Source: Durusdinium trenchii
Taxonomy: Eukaryota; Sar; Dinophyceae; Suessiales; Symbiodiniaceae
DNA: 64,000 bases
Assembly (NCBI GenBank): GCA_963970005.1
Contig: CAXAMN010025694.1
Coordinates: forward strand, 192,642 to 256,641
Reading direction: 5' to 3'
The translations under genes and the position numbers were made by a program. Shown here in pieces: positions 46,561-55,516 of this stretch. Positions within the stretch are counted from its first letter, which is position 1; the number at the start of each line of letters is the position of its first letter. The notes under the pieces were generated by a model. That model saw only the letters and a program-made list of their open reading frames with translations, was not told where the DNA came from and made no database searches.

Positions 46561-47754
46561 ATGCTGCCCACTGTGAGCTTTGGCGGATCAGCGTTGGCCG
46601 CACCTGAAGAGGTGCGGCGGCTCGGAGCCGTCGCGGCCGCTGCAGTTCCATCCGCATCTGAGTTGCATCCAGCTGCGCGCGTCCAGCAATGGAAGCAGAA
46701 GCTTCGTGGGTGGTTGTGGAACCGGGATTTGGCTCCCGAAGAAGCCAGGGACATCTATCGTGCACTGCTGCGCAGCGGACATGCCATCACGCTGCCGGAG
46801 TATTCCGACATCATCGCTGCTCTGGGGGCCCGCAGCTGCTGGGAGTGTTCCTTGGATGTTTGGCACCTCATGGGCTCTCGAGCCGTTGGCCGGGACCTGA
46901 CGGCCTTGAAGACGGCACTGAGAGCCGTTGGAAATGCTGGGCAGTGGGAACTGGCCATTGCGCTTTTGGACTCGGCGAGCGGGACGCGGCTTCAGCCTGA
47001 CATGGAGTTGTTCCTACATGCCACTTCGGCAGTGGGAGAAGGTCGGCAATGGATGCTAGCCCTGCCCCTTCTGCAGGAAGCCCAGCAACGTCATATCACA
47101 CCAGATGTGTCATGCTACACAGCTGCAATCCGGGCCTTAAGTTTGGGAAATCAGCCAGCTCAGACACTATGGCTATTGCATGATGTGATCTCCATTCAGC
47201 TCAAGCCACAGGAGCGCGCGTATGAAGCTGTCCTCCGCTCATGCGGGGAGTTGAGTGAATGGAAACGTGCTCTCGAGTATTTGGACTATATGTTCCAAGA
47301 TGGACTCAGCAGCACTGCGGGCGCGGGCAGCGCGGCATTTTGCATCGTGGAGGCCATGCAAAGCTGTGCTCTTTGTGGTCAGTGGTCTGAGGTGTTCAGG
47401 CTATTCCACGAAATGTCAGAGCAGCAGGTCTCTCGACCAGTCCGAAGCTTCTCGATTTGCCTAAAAGCATGTGAACAAACTCATGCATGGGAGGAAGCAG
47501 TTCAAGTTTTTGGAGAATTTCTTGACAAAGGTGGCCTTGTAGAGCAAGATTTGGTGGAGCCGTTGCTCCGAACTTGTATTCATGCTGGTCAGTGGTCCCG
47601 AGCTCACAGCTATTTGAGGGAACTGGATGAGTTGGGCTTCATCCCCACGTTTGCACTTAGCAAGTTTGTGGCAGAACACGCCGAAAAGGCCGGTCAAGTC
47701 ACAGCTGTGCAGGGGCCGTTGCCTCGATTTGTGCGGTTTCGCAGTGCCTTGTGA
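46561..47754 (+). CDS. Pentatricopeptide repeat (PPR) protein
   Basis: PPR proteins bind organelle RNA through pairs of helices and act in RNA processing, editing or translation. From the first ATG at 46561 the intronless frame gives 397 residues, made of about eight degenerate helical repeats of about 35 residues. Diagnostic repeat ends include GQWELAIALLDSA, RQWMLALPLLQEAQQRHITP, QTLWLLHDVISIQLKP, SEWKRALEYLDYM, GQWSEVFRLFHEM and AWEEAVQVFGEF. The W-x-x-A-L pattern is typical of the PPR family expanded in dinoflagellates. A short Ala-rich N terminus (GGSALAAPEEV) could be part of an organelle-targeting sequence but lacks a clear signal peptide. An upstream in-frame TTG at 46516 would add 15 residues; the ATG is preferred. 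Confidence 0.8.
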   Translation: MLPTVSFGGSALAAPEEVRRLGAVAAAAVPSASELHPAARVQQWKQKLRGWLWNRDLAPEEARDIYRALLRSGHAITLPEYSDIIAALGARSCWECSLDVWHLMGSRAVGRDLTALKTALRAVGNAGQWELAIALLDSASGTRLQPDMELFLHATSAVGEGRQWMLALPLLQEAQQRHITPDVSCYTAAIRALSLGNQPAQTLWLLHDVISIQLKPQERAYEAVLRSCGELSEWKRALEYLDYMFQDGLSSTAGAGSAAFCIVEAMQSCALCGQWSEVFRLFHEMSEQQVSRPVRSFSICLKACEQTHAWEEAVQVFGEFLDKGGLVEQDLVEPLLRTCIHAGQWSRAHSYLRELDELGFIPTFALSKFVAEHAEKAGQVTAVQGPLPRFVRFRSAL

Positions 47755-48378
47755 CATCTTGTGAATTATATAAATAGTGGTTCCCAAATAATATATGATA
47801 GAAACAGTTTCGATTACATGATTCGTACTTCTTAGTGGGGATCTACATGTCCATTGATTTTGGGGGTCTATGCAGACCAGTGCAGACCTGTGCTCCTTCT
47901 TGTCGTCACTCTTGTGGACCTGCTCGCCGGAAGACTGGATCAATGCATGAAGAAACATACCCACATGCAGAGATCAGGAGCCTGACTGGCAGATCTTTCA
48001 TCACTTGCACAAGCATTCTCGCTTGCTTGGAATCACAACCAATTGCAGGTCGGGTTTGCTTGCTTGATGTTTCACAGACTTCTAGTAGTAGCCGCTATGG
48101 ATCAAAGTGGTGTTTTATGTTGTGCTTGTTGACATTCGTTGACCTCAGTGAAGCCTGGTGCAGAAGCAACAACAACTGCGGCTCTTAGACCGGCTAGACG
48201 ACCGACCGCTGTTACATGGCCGGGTCGTATCCTGGACAGTCGCCTGGTTGCACAGAGACCCAGCAGTGCAGCAAGGGCCCCTTATACGCCACACTTGATC
48301 CGAATCGCCGAATTGGGAGCAGCCTGGAGCTTTGAGCCAGGAAATGTACGAAACGCATGGCCAAGAAAGCTAAGAAAG
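47755..48378 (+). other. Intergenic region with one coding-like piece
   Basis: About 48165-48381 reads TTTAALRPARRPTAVTWPGR and continues through RAPYTPHLIRIAELGAAWSF. The composition is coding-like and Arg/Ala-rich, and it could be a targeting leader or first exon of the SUA5-like gene. No direct link is visible. Confidence 0.3.
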
Positions 48379-48475
48379 TAGCGTCCTTGCTCCTGGCAGA
48401 AAGGCCAGGAGCCCCTAGTAGCGTCCTTTGTTCCTAGATAGTAGCGATGCCCTTTGTCCTCTACCCCCCTAGATA
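48379..48475. repeat. GTAGCGTCCTTG / GATGCCCTTTGT repeat, diverged member of the ACTAGTAACAAGG family
   Basis: GTAGCGTCCTTGCTCCTGGC, its inverted GCCAGGAGC, CCCTAGTAGCGTCCTTTGTT and CCTAGATAGTAGCGATGCCC form a foldback-like cluster related to the copy at 19564-19692. Confidence 0.6.
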
Positions 48476-48928
48476 GGACCTTGCAGAACCTTGTAGAAAA
48501 CCAAGAACGTCTTCGGTTGTGGCATTGGGACAATCATGAGTCTGCAGAGGCTCCCGGAGGAAGAGAACAAGGCCTGACATTTGAATTGAAGCAGTGATGG
48601 CCGGACTGACAAGTCAAATTGCTCTGGTTGCTTCAGCGTGGCACAGCTCAGCTGCTGCAGCAGCACAACTCAGAAAACACAGAGAGAGAGGAAGCGCACG
48701 TTGTCTCGTTGAGAGGCAGCGCTGATATTGCAGCCGTTCCTTGGCGGCTTTTTGTTTGGCTGGTCCAAGTCATTCAACATGCCTATGGCATGGAGCCGGA
48801 ACCGGGATGCCGGAACCCGGGACTGCCGCGTTCGGGGCTGGTTATGGCCAGACATGGGTAGCCGGTGACTGTAGCGCAGCCCACATCCCTGGAGATCAAT
48901 TGAGTCTTCAGCATCCTAGCGGAGCTGA

Positions 48929-49600
48929 TTCGGTGATGGCGAAGCCCAGGGCTTTTTGATTGGGGTGCCGAGGCCTCATGAGGAAGTGCGTTTCCAGCAT
49001 CTAGCACGCCATTTGCGAAGTGGACAGCTGGTGGCCTTTCCCACAGAGACGGTGTGGGTGGCTTAGCATGTGGAAAGCCTTAGCCTTAGCACGTGGAAAG
49101 GTTTGGCCATGTTGGGCGACTGAAAGCACGCCCGTCATGTAAAGAACATAAATGATGAACACGAGACAAAGCAAGCTTCTCAGCAACCTTGCACTCCTTT
49201 CTTCATCTTGTTTTTATCTGTTTCTTGACATGCATATCTGAATATCTCCTTTCTGCGTGCGGCGAGGTATGGGTTGGGAGCCAACGGCTTGGACCCAGAA
49301 GCGGTGCTCAAGATTTTCTCGGCCAAGGGCAGGCGGCAGATCTTGGTGCTTTGCGTCAGGGCTTATTTTTTTCCCCTTGAGATTTGAGCAGGGCACTATA
49401 TTAGGCCACCGCTCTCCTGTGGCTGCCTATTTGTAAAGACATGTAAAGACCATTTGTATAAGACCATGATTTTGTACAACCTTGCAGCAACAGTTGACTG
49501 CACCAAGATTCTTTGCTGTCCCAGTGCAGGCCACTGACAGATCCATGTATACTACATGTGGCGAGTGCAGCAGATGCGCGGCAGACTCAGATGCGACGCT
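48929..49600 (+). CDS. SUA5/YrdC threonylcarbamoyl-AMP synthase, 5' exons only
   Basis: Makes threonylcarbamoyl-AMP from threonine, bicarbonate and ATP for the t6A modification of ANN-decoding tRNAs. Three exons join in frame. Exon 1 (open from 48929) ends at 49053 with HLRSGQLVAFPTETV before a GTGGGT donor. Exon 2, 49267-49332, gives YGLGANGLDPEAVLKIFSAK and GR, and ends at a GC donor (GCGGCA). Exon 3 starts at 49530 after TGCAG with PLTDPCILHVASAADARQ. Together they reproduce the family block FPTETVYGLGA...KGRPxxxPLIxH. The next expected block, FWPGPLT, is not found before 49740, where the 42-bp minisatellite begins, and then the minus-strand element occupies the rest of the window. The gene is therefore 3'-truncated or its remaining exons lie beyond the window. 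The start codon was not identified. Confidence 0.75.
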
Positions 49601-49859
49601 CCCTTTGTTCCCCAAACAGTGAGGACACACTGAGGGATTCTTACGGTAGTAGAAAAGCAGCTGGGGCGCAGCTGGGGCTCAGATCGCTGAAGCGCGCGGC
49701 CGTGAACGGCTAATTCGCTGCTATTTACAGTATATTCATGACTCGCGACATCGTCCAAGTGCACTTCGACTGCGCAGGCTCGCAGAATCTGGGTGTCTGC
49801 GGCGGGTGCTTCTCACGACTGCGCTCTCGTTGTGGTGCCGTGCGCATTTTCGTACATGG

Positions 49860-50592
49860 TGATCATTTTTCGTGGCAGGCGCAAGGGAAACCTCGTGTTT
49901 TGGTGCTCCAAAGTCGACTTTTTGTGACAGGTGCAAGGGATCGGAGCTGTTGTACTTCGAAATGCACTTTTCGTGGCAGGTGCAGCACTTTGGACCTGGT
50001 GGTGATCGTCGAGGAGCTCAGATTTCGTGACGGGTGCAGTGAATCGTGACTTTTGGACACACATGGCTCGTTTGCAGATTTCGTGGCAGGCGCAGCACTC
50101 TGTGACCCTCGATGTGCAGATTTCGTGGCAGGTGCAGTATTTTGTGAACCTCGAAGTGCAGATTTCGTGACAGGTACAGCACTTTGTGAACCTCGAAATG
50201 CAGATTTCGTGGCAGGCGCAGCACTTGGTGAACCTCGAAGTGCAGATTTCGTGGCAGGCGCAGCATTTGGTGAACCTTGAAATGCAGATTTCGTGACAGG
50301 TGCAGCACTTGTGAACCTCGAGATGCAGATTTCGTGGCAGGCGCAGCACTTTGTGAACCTCGAAGTGCAGATTGTGGTGACTTGGTGGACCTGCAAGTGC
50401 AGATTTCGTGGCAGGCACAGCACTTGGTGAAGCTCGAAGTGGAGATTTCGTGGCAGGTGCAGCACTTGGTAAGCCTCGAAGTGCAGATTTCGTGGCAGGC
50501 ACAGCGCTTGGTGAACCTTGAGTTGCAGATTCCGTGGCAGGCACAGCGCTTTGCGAACCTCGAAGTGCAGATTTCGTGGCAGGCACAGCGCT
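49860..50592. repeat. 42-bp minisatellite array
   Basis: Degenerate copies to about 50070 are followed by about 12 well-kept copies of a 42-base unit that begins GTGCAGATTTCGTGGCAGG and ends GTGAACCTCGAA. One copy, near 50371, is deleted and scrambled. Because 42 is divisible by three and the unit has no stop, both strands stay open, giving the 14-residue peptide repeat that begins RLPRNLHFEVHQ on the minus strand. This is judged repeat-driven, not a gene. Confidence 0.9.
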
Positions 50593-50940
50593 TGGCACAC
50601 TCTCACTCTCTCACTAACACCAACCCTCACTCTCACTCACGCTCACACTCACTCTCACTCTCACTCTCACTCCCACTCTCACTCTCACTCTCACTCTCAC
50701 TCGCACTCACTCACACTCACTCTCCCACTCTCACTCACACACACTCTCACTCTCACCCCTACTCACTCACACCCACCTTCACTCTCACCCACGCTCACAT
50801 GCACTCACACTCACTCTCACTCTCACTCTCACCCACACTCACTCACACTCACTCGCACTCACACTCACTCTCCCACTCTCACTCACACTCACACTCCCTC
50901 TCACCCACACTCACTCACACTCACCTTCACTTCATCACCA
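50593..50940. repeat. CTCACT/CTCACA microsatellite, ~350 bp
   Basis: A long run of CTCACTCTCAC, CTCACACTCAC and CTCACCCACAC variants. It directly abuts the 42-bp array. Confidence 0.95.
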
Positions 50941-51361
50941 CCATCGCCTCTCTGGACCCCAATGCGTCTAGATTTTTAGACTTTCTGCTTACAGACCTCA
51001 CACACACACTGTTTGGGGTCTCTTGCCGGGATGATTTTTTTGACACTAGCACGCATGCATCATATCATAACTATATTTGATGGCCGGTGTGCAGCTACAC
51101 ACTTCGAACTTGGGTTTTTTCAGTTAACGCAATTGTCTCGGTGGGAAGGAAGGCGATAGAACCGCATGGCGAAGAGTCCGACAACTTGGAAGTGTTTTAA
51201 CATCGATTGTTTCGCTTGACTCGGCTGCATATCGGCTCAACTCAGCGGATGTTTTGGGGGTGGAAGCATGAAGAACCATGAAGCAAAACGCGGAAGAGTG
51301 GTGTGACAGCTTGTGAAAAACCGAGCAGGTACGTCCAGCTGGCCAAGCTGGATATCCCATT
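50941..51361. other. Flank between microsatellite and retroelement
   Basis: No gene. On the minus strand this is the region just 3' of the RT stop. It contains GGTTTTTCACAAGC near 51307-51320, a sequence that resembles the GTTTTTCAC found in the spacers between the element's frames. The 3' end of the element was not located. Confidence 0.4.
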
Positions 51362-54157
51362 TCACTGGTAGCTTCGGTGGACACAGTCCCAGTGAAATGC
51401 TGTGTCCCCCTGCTCATGTGGGGTAGAAAGAGTGGTGGTGGAAGACCCTTTGTCCAGGGTTGGACACACACAGGTCGCCGCGTTCGGCGCTTTTTTCAAA
51501 AACCGGTGGCAGGCGTGATAGTTATGCCCCTTTTGGACATATAGATTCACAAGTTCAGCCGCGGCAGCGTCAGCGCTGGAGGGTGGAAATGTGTATTTTC
51601 GAATGGTGTGAAGTCGTGATTGGAGGCCTGATAGAGCCAAGCGCTGGCTCCCGGCAGTGGTGGAATCCCGGATTTTCCAGGGTTGAGAAGGTTGCATGTA
51701 GTTGATGGTGCGTTGTGGGAGGTCGATGTTGAAACTGAGGAGATGGAAATCCTCCACCGGTTCTAGTTCCACAGGGTCGCCAAAGAAATTGTGGTGGATA
51801 AGGGTTTGGATAGCCGGGTGTTGAAGGAAATGTTCGTTGTGGACAATGAAGCGGTTGTCGACATAGCGATAGTAAGTAAAGTGGAGGTCTGTGTGTTGAA
51901 GGAGGTTGTTGTGGATCTGATGCCAGGAGTGCTCAATGAGAGTGATGGCAACGTTGCATAGGGCTGGAGAGAGCTGGGATCCAATCCCGGCTCCTCGGAT
52001 TTGTGGGTAAGTGTTGTTGCAAGCCCGGAAAATGCATGTGTTGAGGGCGAAAGCCACGATGGTGGTGATGTCGGAAGTCTGGATGGTGCGTTGGGTAGGG
52101 TGTTTCCGATGGTGTCTGCCAATGTGTGAGTGGTGGAAAGGATTGCCGGTGGCCTGGACATCCACCGTTAGGGTGTGTGTGGATTGCTGTTGTTGCCAGT
52201 GGTGGACGAGGGAGTGGACTGCATCGATGAGTCGGTGCTGGGGGACGGAGTTGAAAAAGCCGACCAGGTCATCGTTGGTGGCGTGTAGTGAGATGTCTGG
52301 TGGGGTTTGGGTGAGGTAACTGTGAAAGTGGTGCCAAAGCTGGGGGATGGACATTTGGCCTGGATGTTGAGGGTAGAGGTGTTGGAGGATAATGTCAAGG
52401 GCACGGCTGGTGATGCGTAGCAGGTTGCCACTTAGTGATTGGAAGTATGATATGATTGTACGGCCTTTTTGCCAGTGCTTCTTCTCCTTGAGGTGGACAA
52501 CACCGTAGGGGATGTTGAAGTCTTTTCGGAAGCCCCACTTGTAGCGGGTGCGTAGGATGGGGGGGACAGTGGCGGCCAGGTGGTCGTGGATGTTGGCGGC
52601 AGTGATGTAGGGAAGTGGTTCGAAAAGTTCGGGGGATTGCCAGGTGTTCAAGGCGCCAGTGAAGTATTGGCGAGGGCAAAACAGCCGAAGTTGTTGGAGC
52701 TCATGATCGGCATGGTGGAGTAATGTGTGTTTACCCAAATGTTCTTGCAGTTGACGAAGCAGGCGGGCCGTGAAACGGGGTTGCTGCTTGAGGTGTGTGT
52801 TGTGAAGGCGCCATTGGTGCTCAAGGAAGGGTTGTAAATGCTGAACGAGGGATGGTGGAAGCCCTTGTAGTTTGAGCCATTTGGTGTAGGCCGTCTTGAA
52901 AATGAGGAAGTAGCGAGCTTTGCTTGGGTAATAGGTGCTGTTCATATTGGCGTTGAGAAAAATGCCGAGGTGTGTAGGGAGTTGGAGTTGGTCAAGTGTA
53001 AGGATGTAGTGGCCGTTGATGGTAGGGGTATCGGGATCCTGCAAGAGGGTGCGCAGGTGATCGCATGCACAGGGAAGGTCTGCTGGATCTGGCGGGGAGT
53101 GGAGGGTGTCTTCCCATGTGCGGTGGTTGTGCAGGTGAGAGCGGAGGGTTTTGTGGGCGGCTTCTCTCAGTCTGTGGGAGGGGAGGTGGAGGGGAATGGT
53201 GAAATGCTTGTGCTGCTGGATGGTAGTACGAAGCCACTGTTGGCAGTGCTTGATAAAGTCGTCATGGGCCAAGAAGGGCACTGTCAGTGGGATGTTTGGT
53301 TTTGGTGGCGTGAGGTTGCGGTAGATCAAGGCTTTGTTGAGGATGTGGGGGGCTCGGCTGCGGCCAGGTTCTTCCAGGTTTGCGGCCATGCGCCGGATTG
53401 CATAGACTTCGAGGTCCGTGTGGCGGCCGCTTCGTAGCTCTTTAGCTGCTTCACAAGAGGCTGCGGTGTGTTTGGTAAGGTTGCGAAGAAGTTGAAGGGC
53501 GTGATGCTTAGTGGAAGTGTAGAGGTGTGGTTCTCTGAGGGTGTACTGGCGTTGTCGAAGGCGTCGGAAAAGTCGTTTGTGGGTGGCTAATCTGGAGTAG
53601 AAGTGGGCTCTGTGTTTCGCGAACTGCCATCCCTGAGCTTTGAGTTTGAGGTGGTGGGAAATGAAAGGCCAGTTGAGCGGAGGCATCCAGTTTGCGATGT
53701 AATGGTGCTCTTGGATCCAGGCTTGGTCGTATGTGTCATGGGAGGTAAGTTGAATAGTGGTGTAGTGGTGGATGTTGTTATGTGAATGCCAATAACGTAG
53801 GGAGAGTTCTGCAGAAATGGGAATGTTATTTTGGAGTTGTTTGAGTTTGGCGCGGCGATTATGCTCGCGGTGGGGGATGCCAATAGCTGTGGAGCCAACA
53901 TAGAAGTGGCCATGCTGATGGTAGCAGCGTTGGGGCTGGTCGGGATTGAAGTGGAGCTTGATGTAGACTGAATTGGAGGAGAGGAAGTTGTGGTAGTGGT
54001 AGGTGTGGGGCAAAATGTGGAGCTGGCGGAGGCGGTTGCGCCATTGTTGTGAGCGACGGGTGTTGGAAGGGTATGCGAAAAGGAGGGTGATATGGAGAAG
54101 GCCGGTTGCAAAGATGGCCTCGGCACGGTCGATATATTGGGTGCGGTGGATGAGCAT
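51362..54157 (-). CDS. Reverse transcriptase with N-terminal GIY-YIG-like endonuclease
   Basis: 931 residues from ATG 54157. N-terminal module: VYIKLHF (64-70), FYVGSTAIGI (85-94), R97, then E150 and N162 in WIQEHHYIANWMPPLN. This is the GIY...YIG...R...E...N layout of GIY-YIG nucleases, which cut the target in Penelope-like elements. RT module: GRTIISY (565-571, fingers), motif A DDLVGFF (629-635), motif B GAGIGSQLSP (722-731), and motif C YRYVDNRF (763-770). Motif C has Asn in place of the second Asp of YxDD. The nuclease precedes the RT, as in permuted Penelope-like elements, not the usual C-terminal position. A His/Leu-rich linker of about 350 residues lies between. In the same frame, only a UGA at 54235-54233 separates it from the upstream ORF, and the 25 codons between are open. 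Confidence 0.75.
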   Translation of the reverse strand: MLIHRTQYIDRAEAIFATGLLHITLLFAYPSNTRRSQQWRNRLRQLHILPHTYHYHNFLSSNSVYIKLHFNPDQPQRCYHQHGHFYVGSTAIGIPHREHNRRAKLKQLQNNIPISAELSLRYWHSHNNIHHYTTIQLTSHDTYDQAWIQEHHYIANWMPPLNWPFISHHLKLKAQGWQFAKHRAHFYSRLATHKRLFRRLRQRQYTLREPHLYTSTKHHALQLLRNLTKHTAASCEAAKELRSGRHTDLEVYAIRRMAANLEEPGRSRAPHILNKALIYRNLTPPKPNIPLTVPFLAHDDFIKHCQQWLRTTIQQHKHFTIPLHLPSHRLREAAHKTLRSHLHNHRTWEDTLHSPPDPADLPCACDHLRTLLQDPDTPTINGHYILTLDQLQLPTHLGIFLNANMNSTYYPSKARYFLIFKTAYTKWLKLQGLPPSLVQHLQPFLEHQWRLHNTHLKQQPRFTARLLRQLQEHLGKHTLLHHADHELQQLRLFCPRQYFTGALNTWQSPELFEPLPYITAANIHDHLAATVPPILRTRYKWGFRKDFNIPYGVVHLKEKKHWQKGRTIISYFQSLSGNLLRITSRALDIILQHLYPQHPGQMSIPQLWHHFHSYLTQTPPDISLHATNDDLVGFFNSVPQHRLIDAVHSLVHHWQQQQSTHTLTVDVQATGNPFHHSHIGRHHRKHPTQRTIQTSDITTIVAFALNTCIFRACNNTYPQIRGAGIGSQLSPALCNVAITLIEHSWHQIHNNLLQHTDLHFTYYRYVDNRFIVHNEHFLQHPAIQTLIHHNFFGDPVELEPVEDFHLLSFNIDLPQRTINYMQPSQPWKIRDSTTAGSQRLALSGLQSRLHTIRKYTFPPSSADAAAAELVNLYVQKGHNYHACHRFLKKAPNAATCVCPTLDKGSSTTTLSTPHEQGDTAFHWDCVHRSYQ

Positions 54158-54232
54158 AGAAAGTGCTCGGTGCAGGTGGAAGAGTTGGGTGAGGTTGGTG
54201 TGGCTGGGTTGCTGCTGGGCCAGAATAGCGAG

Positions 54233-55516
54233 TCAGCAACCGATGGCTGCTCCAACTCCCACCAGCTGTTGTAGGCTGCGAATGGGGAGTCGGTTGACCC
54301 GGTTGAGGGGTAGGCCATGCTTGGTGGCTGCTTCTTTTAGCTGCTGCGTGGTGACTTTGCTTGTTTGCAGCAGACGGATGACGTCCTTCGCAGCTTCTTG
54401 GATGGTGGGGTCGAAAGTAGTGACCCATTGTTGGATCTCTGGGTGGTTCCAGCCTTCGGGGATATCGTCTTGCAGCGTGGGGTGTGGTGGTTGCAAGACG
54501 TCGGTGAGGGCTGGTGGTTTCGGTGGTGGTGGAGTGGGTGCGTGAGATGGGGCGGCTGGTGCGGAAGATCGGCTGGTGTTCTTGACTGGTGTGAGTGGGT
54601 TGCCCAGGTCTTGGAGTTTCTGACGTGCACGAGCCAGTTCGTCGTTGGTGTTTTTGAGGGCGCGTAGAGCGGAGCCTTCCGCAGGTGCTGGAGAGTGGGT
54701 TTGCAGTTGGTCAATAAGCAGTTTGATGAGGGGAGCGTGAAACGCTCGGGCATGGGTGGTTTTGTTGGGAATGTCTGTGCTCTGTTGGGTGTGGAGGGCC
54801 TCCGCGATGCCGTCAAGGTCAAGGCGGTTCTCACGGAGTTGTTGGAGAAAATGGGTCACGAAAACTGACTCCGCTATGCTTCTGGTGGCAATAAAACCTG
54901 TGAATTTGCCGTTGCTCAGGGTACGGGCGGTGAACTCGGAGGTGCCGTGGTAAGCCAATTGCCACGGGAAAACCTCAAAGGTGGGGAGTCCTGCCACGCC
55001 TGCTTTGCGAGACCACTGGGTGGGTTGGATTGTACGATGTAGTTGGTGGCCGTGCAGGGTGTTGGAGTCCCAATGTTGCTCGGTTGGGTTCCAGGAGTCG
55101 GGAACAGGTGGTGTGGGGGATGGGATGTGTGGGGGTGGTGGGGCAGGCGCTGTGTTGCCACGTGTGGTGGGTGGTGGCGGTGGGCTGTGTTGGAAAGTCG
55201 ATGGTGGTGGAGTGATGGGTTCGGCCGTAGGCAGGGGTGGCGGTGGCGGAGGTGGAAACTCCGGCTGTGAGGTGGATGCCTGGGGTGGGGGTGTATGCTG
55301 CGATGGCGGTGTGTACGGTGGAGTCACATACGGGTTGGAGTGGTGGACATGGTGTGTACGAAGTGCGTGAGTGAGTGGGCCGTAGGTGCCTGTGGGGCTG
55401 TAGGCGTGGTGTGTGGTGGTGGGAGGAGAAGTTGTGGTATCCGGGTTGGTGAGCTGCTGATGATGTTGCTGCATCAAATAATGATTCCAGTAGTATTGCT
55501 GCCACTGCGCGTCCAT
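54233..55516 (-). CDS. Retroelement ORF directly upstream of RT (Gag-like position)
   Basis: 427 residues from ATG 55516 (an in-frame non-ATG start at 55558 would give 441). The first 150 residues are Pro/Thr/His-rich and unordered. A folded part follows (FEVFPWQLAYHGTSEFTART, then a stretch rich in Leu and Arg), then a Pro-rich linker, then a helical C terminus (TQQLKEAATKHGLPLNRVNR). The AYHGTS...LSNGKF piece recalls the HGT...G motif of ADP-ribosyltransferase folds, but catalytic residues further on are not evident. It ends at UGA 54235-54233, followed by C, a context that can favour readthrough. Position and readthrough layout suggest a Gag-like structural protein; this is inference. Confidence 0.6.
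   Translation of the reverse strand: MDAQWQQYYWNHYLMQQHHQQLTNPDTTTSPPTTTHHAYSPTGTYGPLTHALRTHHVHHSNPYVTPPYTPPSQHTPPPQASTSQPEFPPPPPPPLPTAEPITPPPSTFQHSPPPPPTTRGNTAPAPPPPHIPSPTPPVPDSWNPTEQHWDSNTLHGHQLHRTIQPTQWSRKAGVAGLPTFEVFPWQLAYHGTSEFTARTLSNGKFTGFIATRSIAESVFVTHFLQQLRENRLDLDGIAEALHTQQSTDIPNKTTHARAFHAPLIKLLIDQLQTHSPAPAEGSALRALKNTNDELARARQKLQDLGNPLTPVKNTSRSSAPAAPSHAPTPPPPKPPALTDVLQPPHPTLQDDIPEGWNHPEIQQWVTTFDPTIQEAAKDVIRLLQTSKVTTQQLKEAATKHGLPLNRVNRLPIRSLQQLVGVGAAIGC

Noticed and set aside
49813..50636. Long minus frames of about 260 codons with a 14-residue repeat
   Set aside because: Both strands and more than one frame are open through the 42-bp array; no start context, domain or unique sequence supports a gene.
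50277..51080. 267-codon plus frame rich in Ser/His/Leu
   Set aside because: Arises from the minisatellite plus the CTCACT/CTCACA microsatellite.
54157..54428. Minus frames of 189 and 243 codons overlapping the start of the RT
   Set aside because: Shifted frames over the same DNA, made of Ser/Thr/Pro low complexity; the continuous frame through the UGA has the protein texture.
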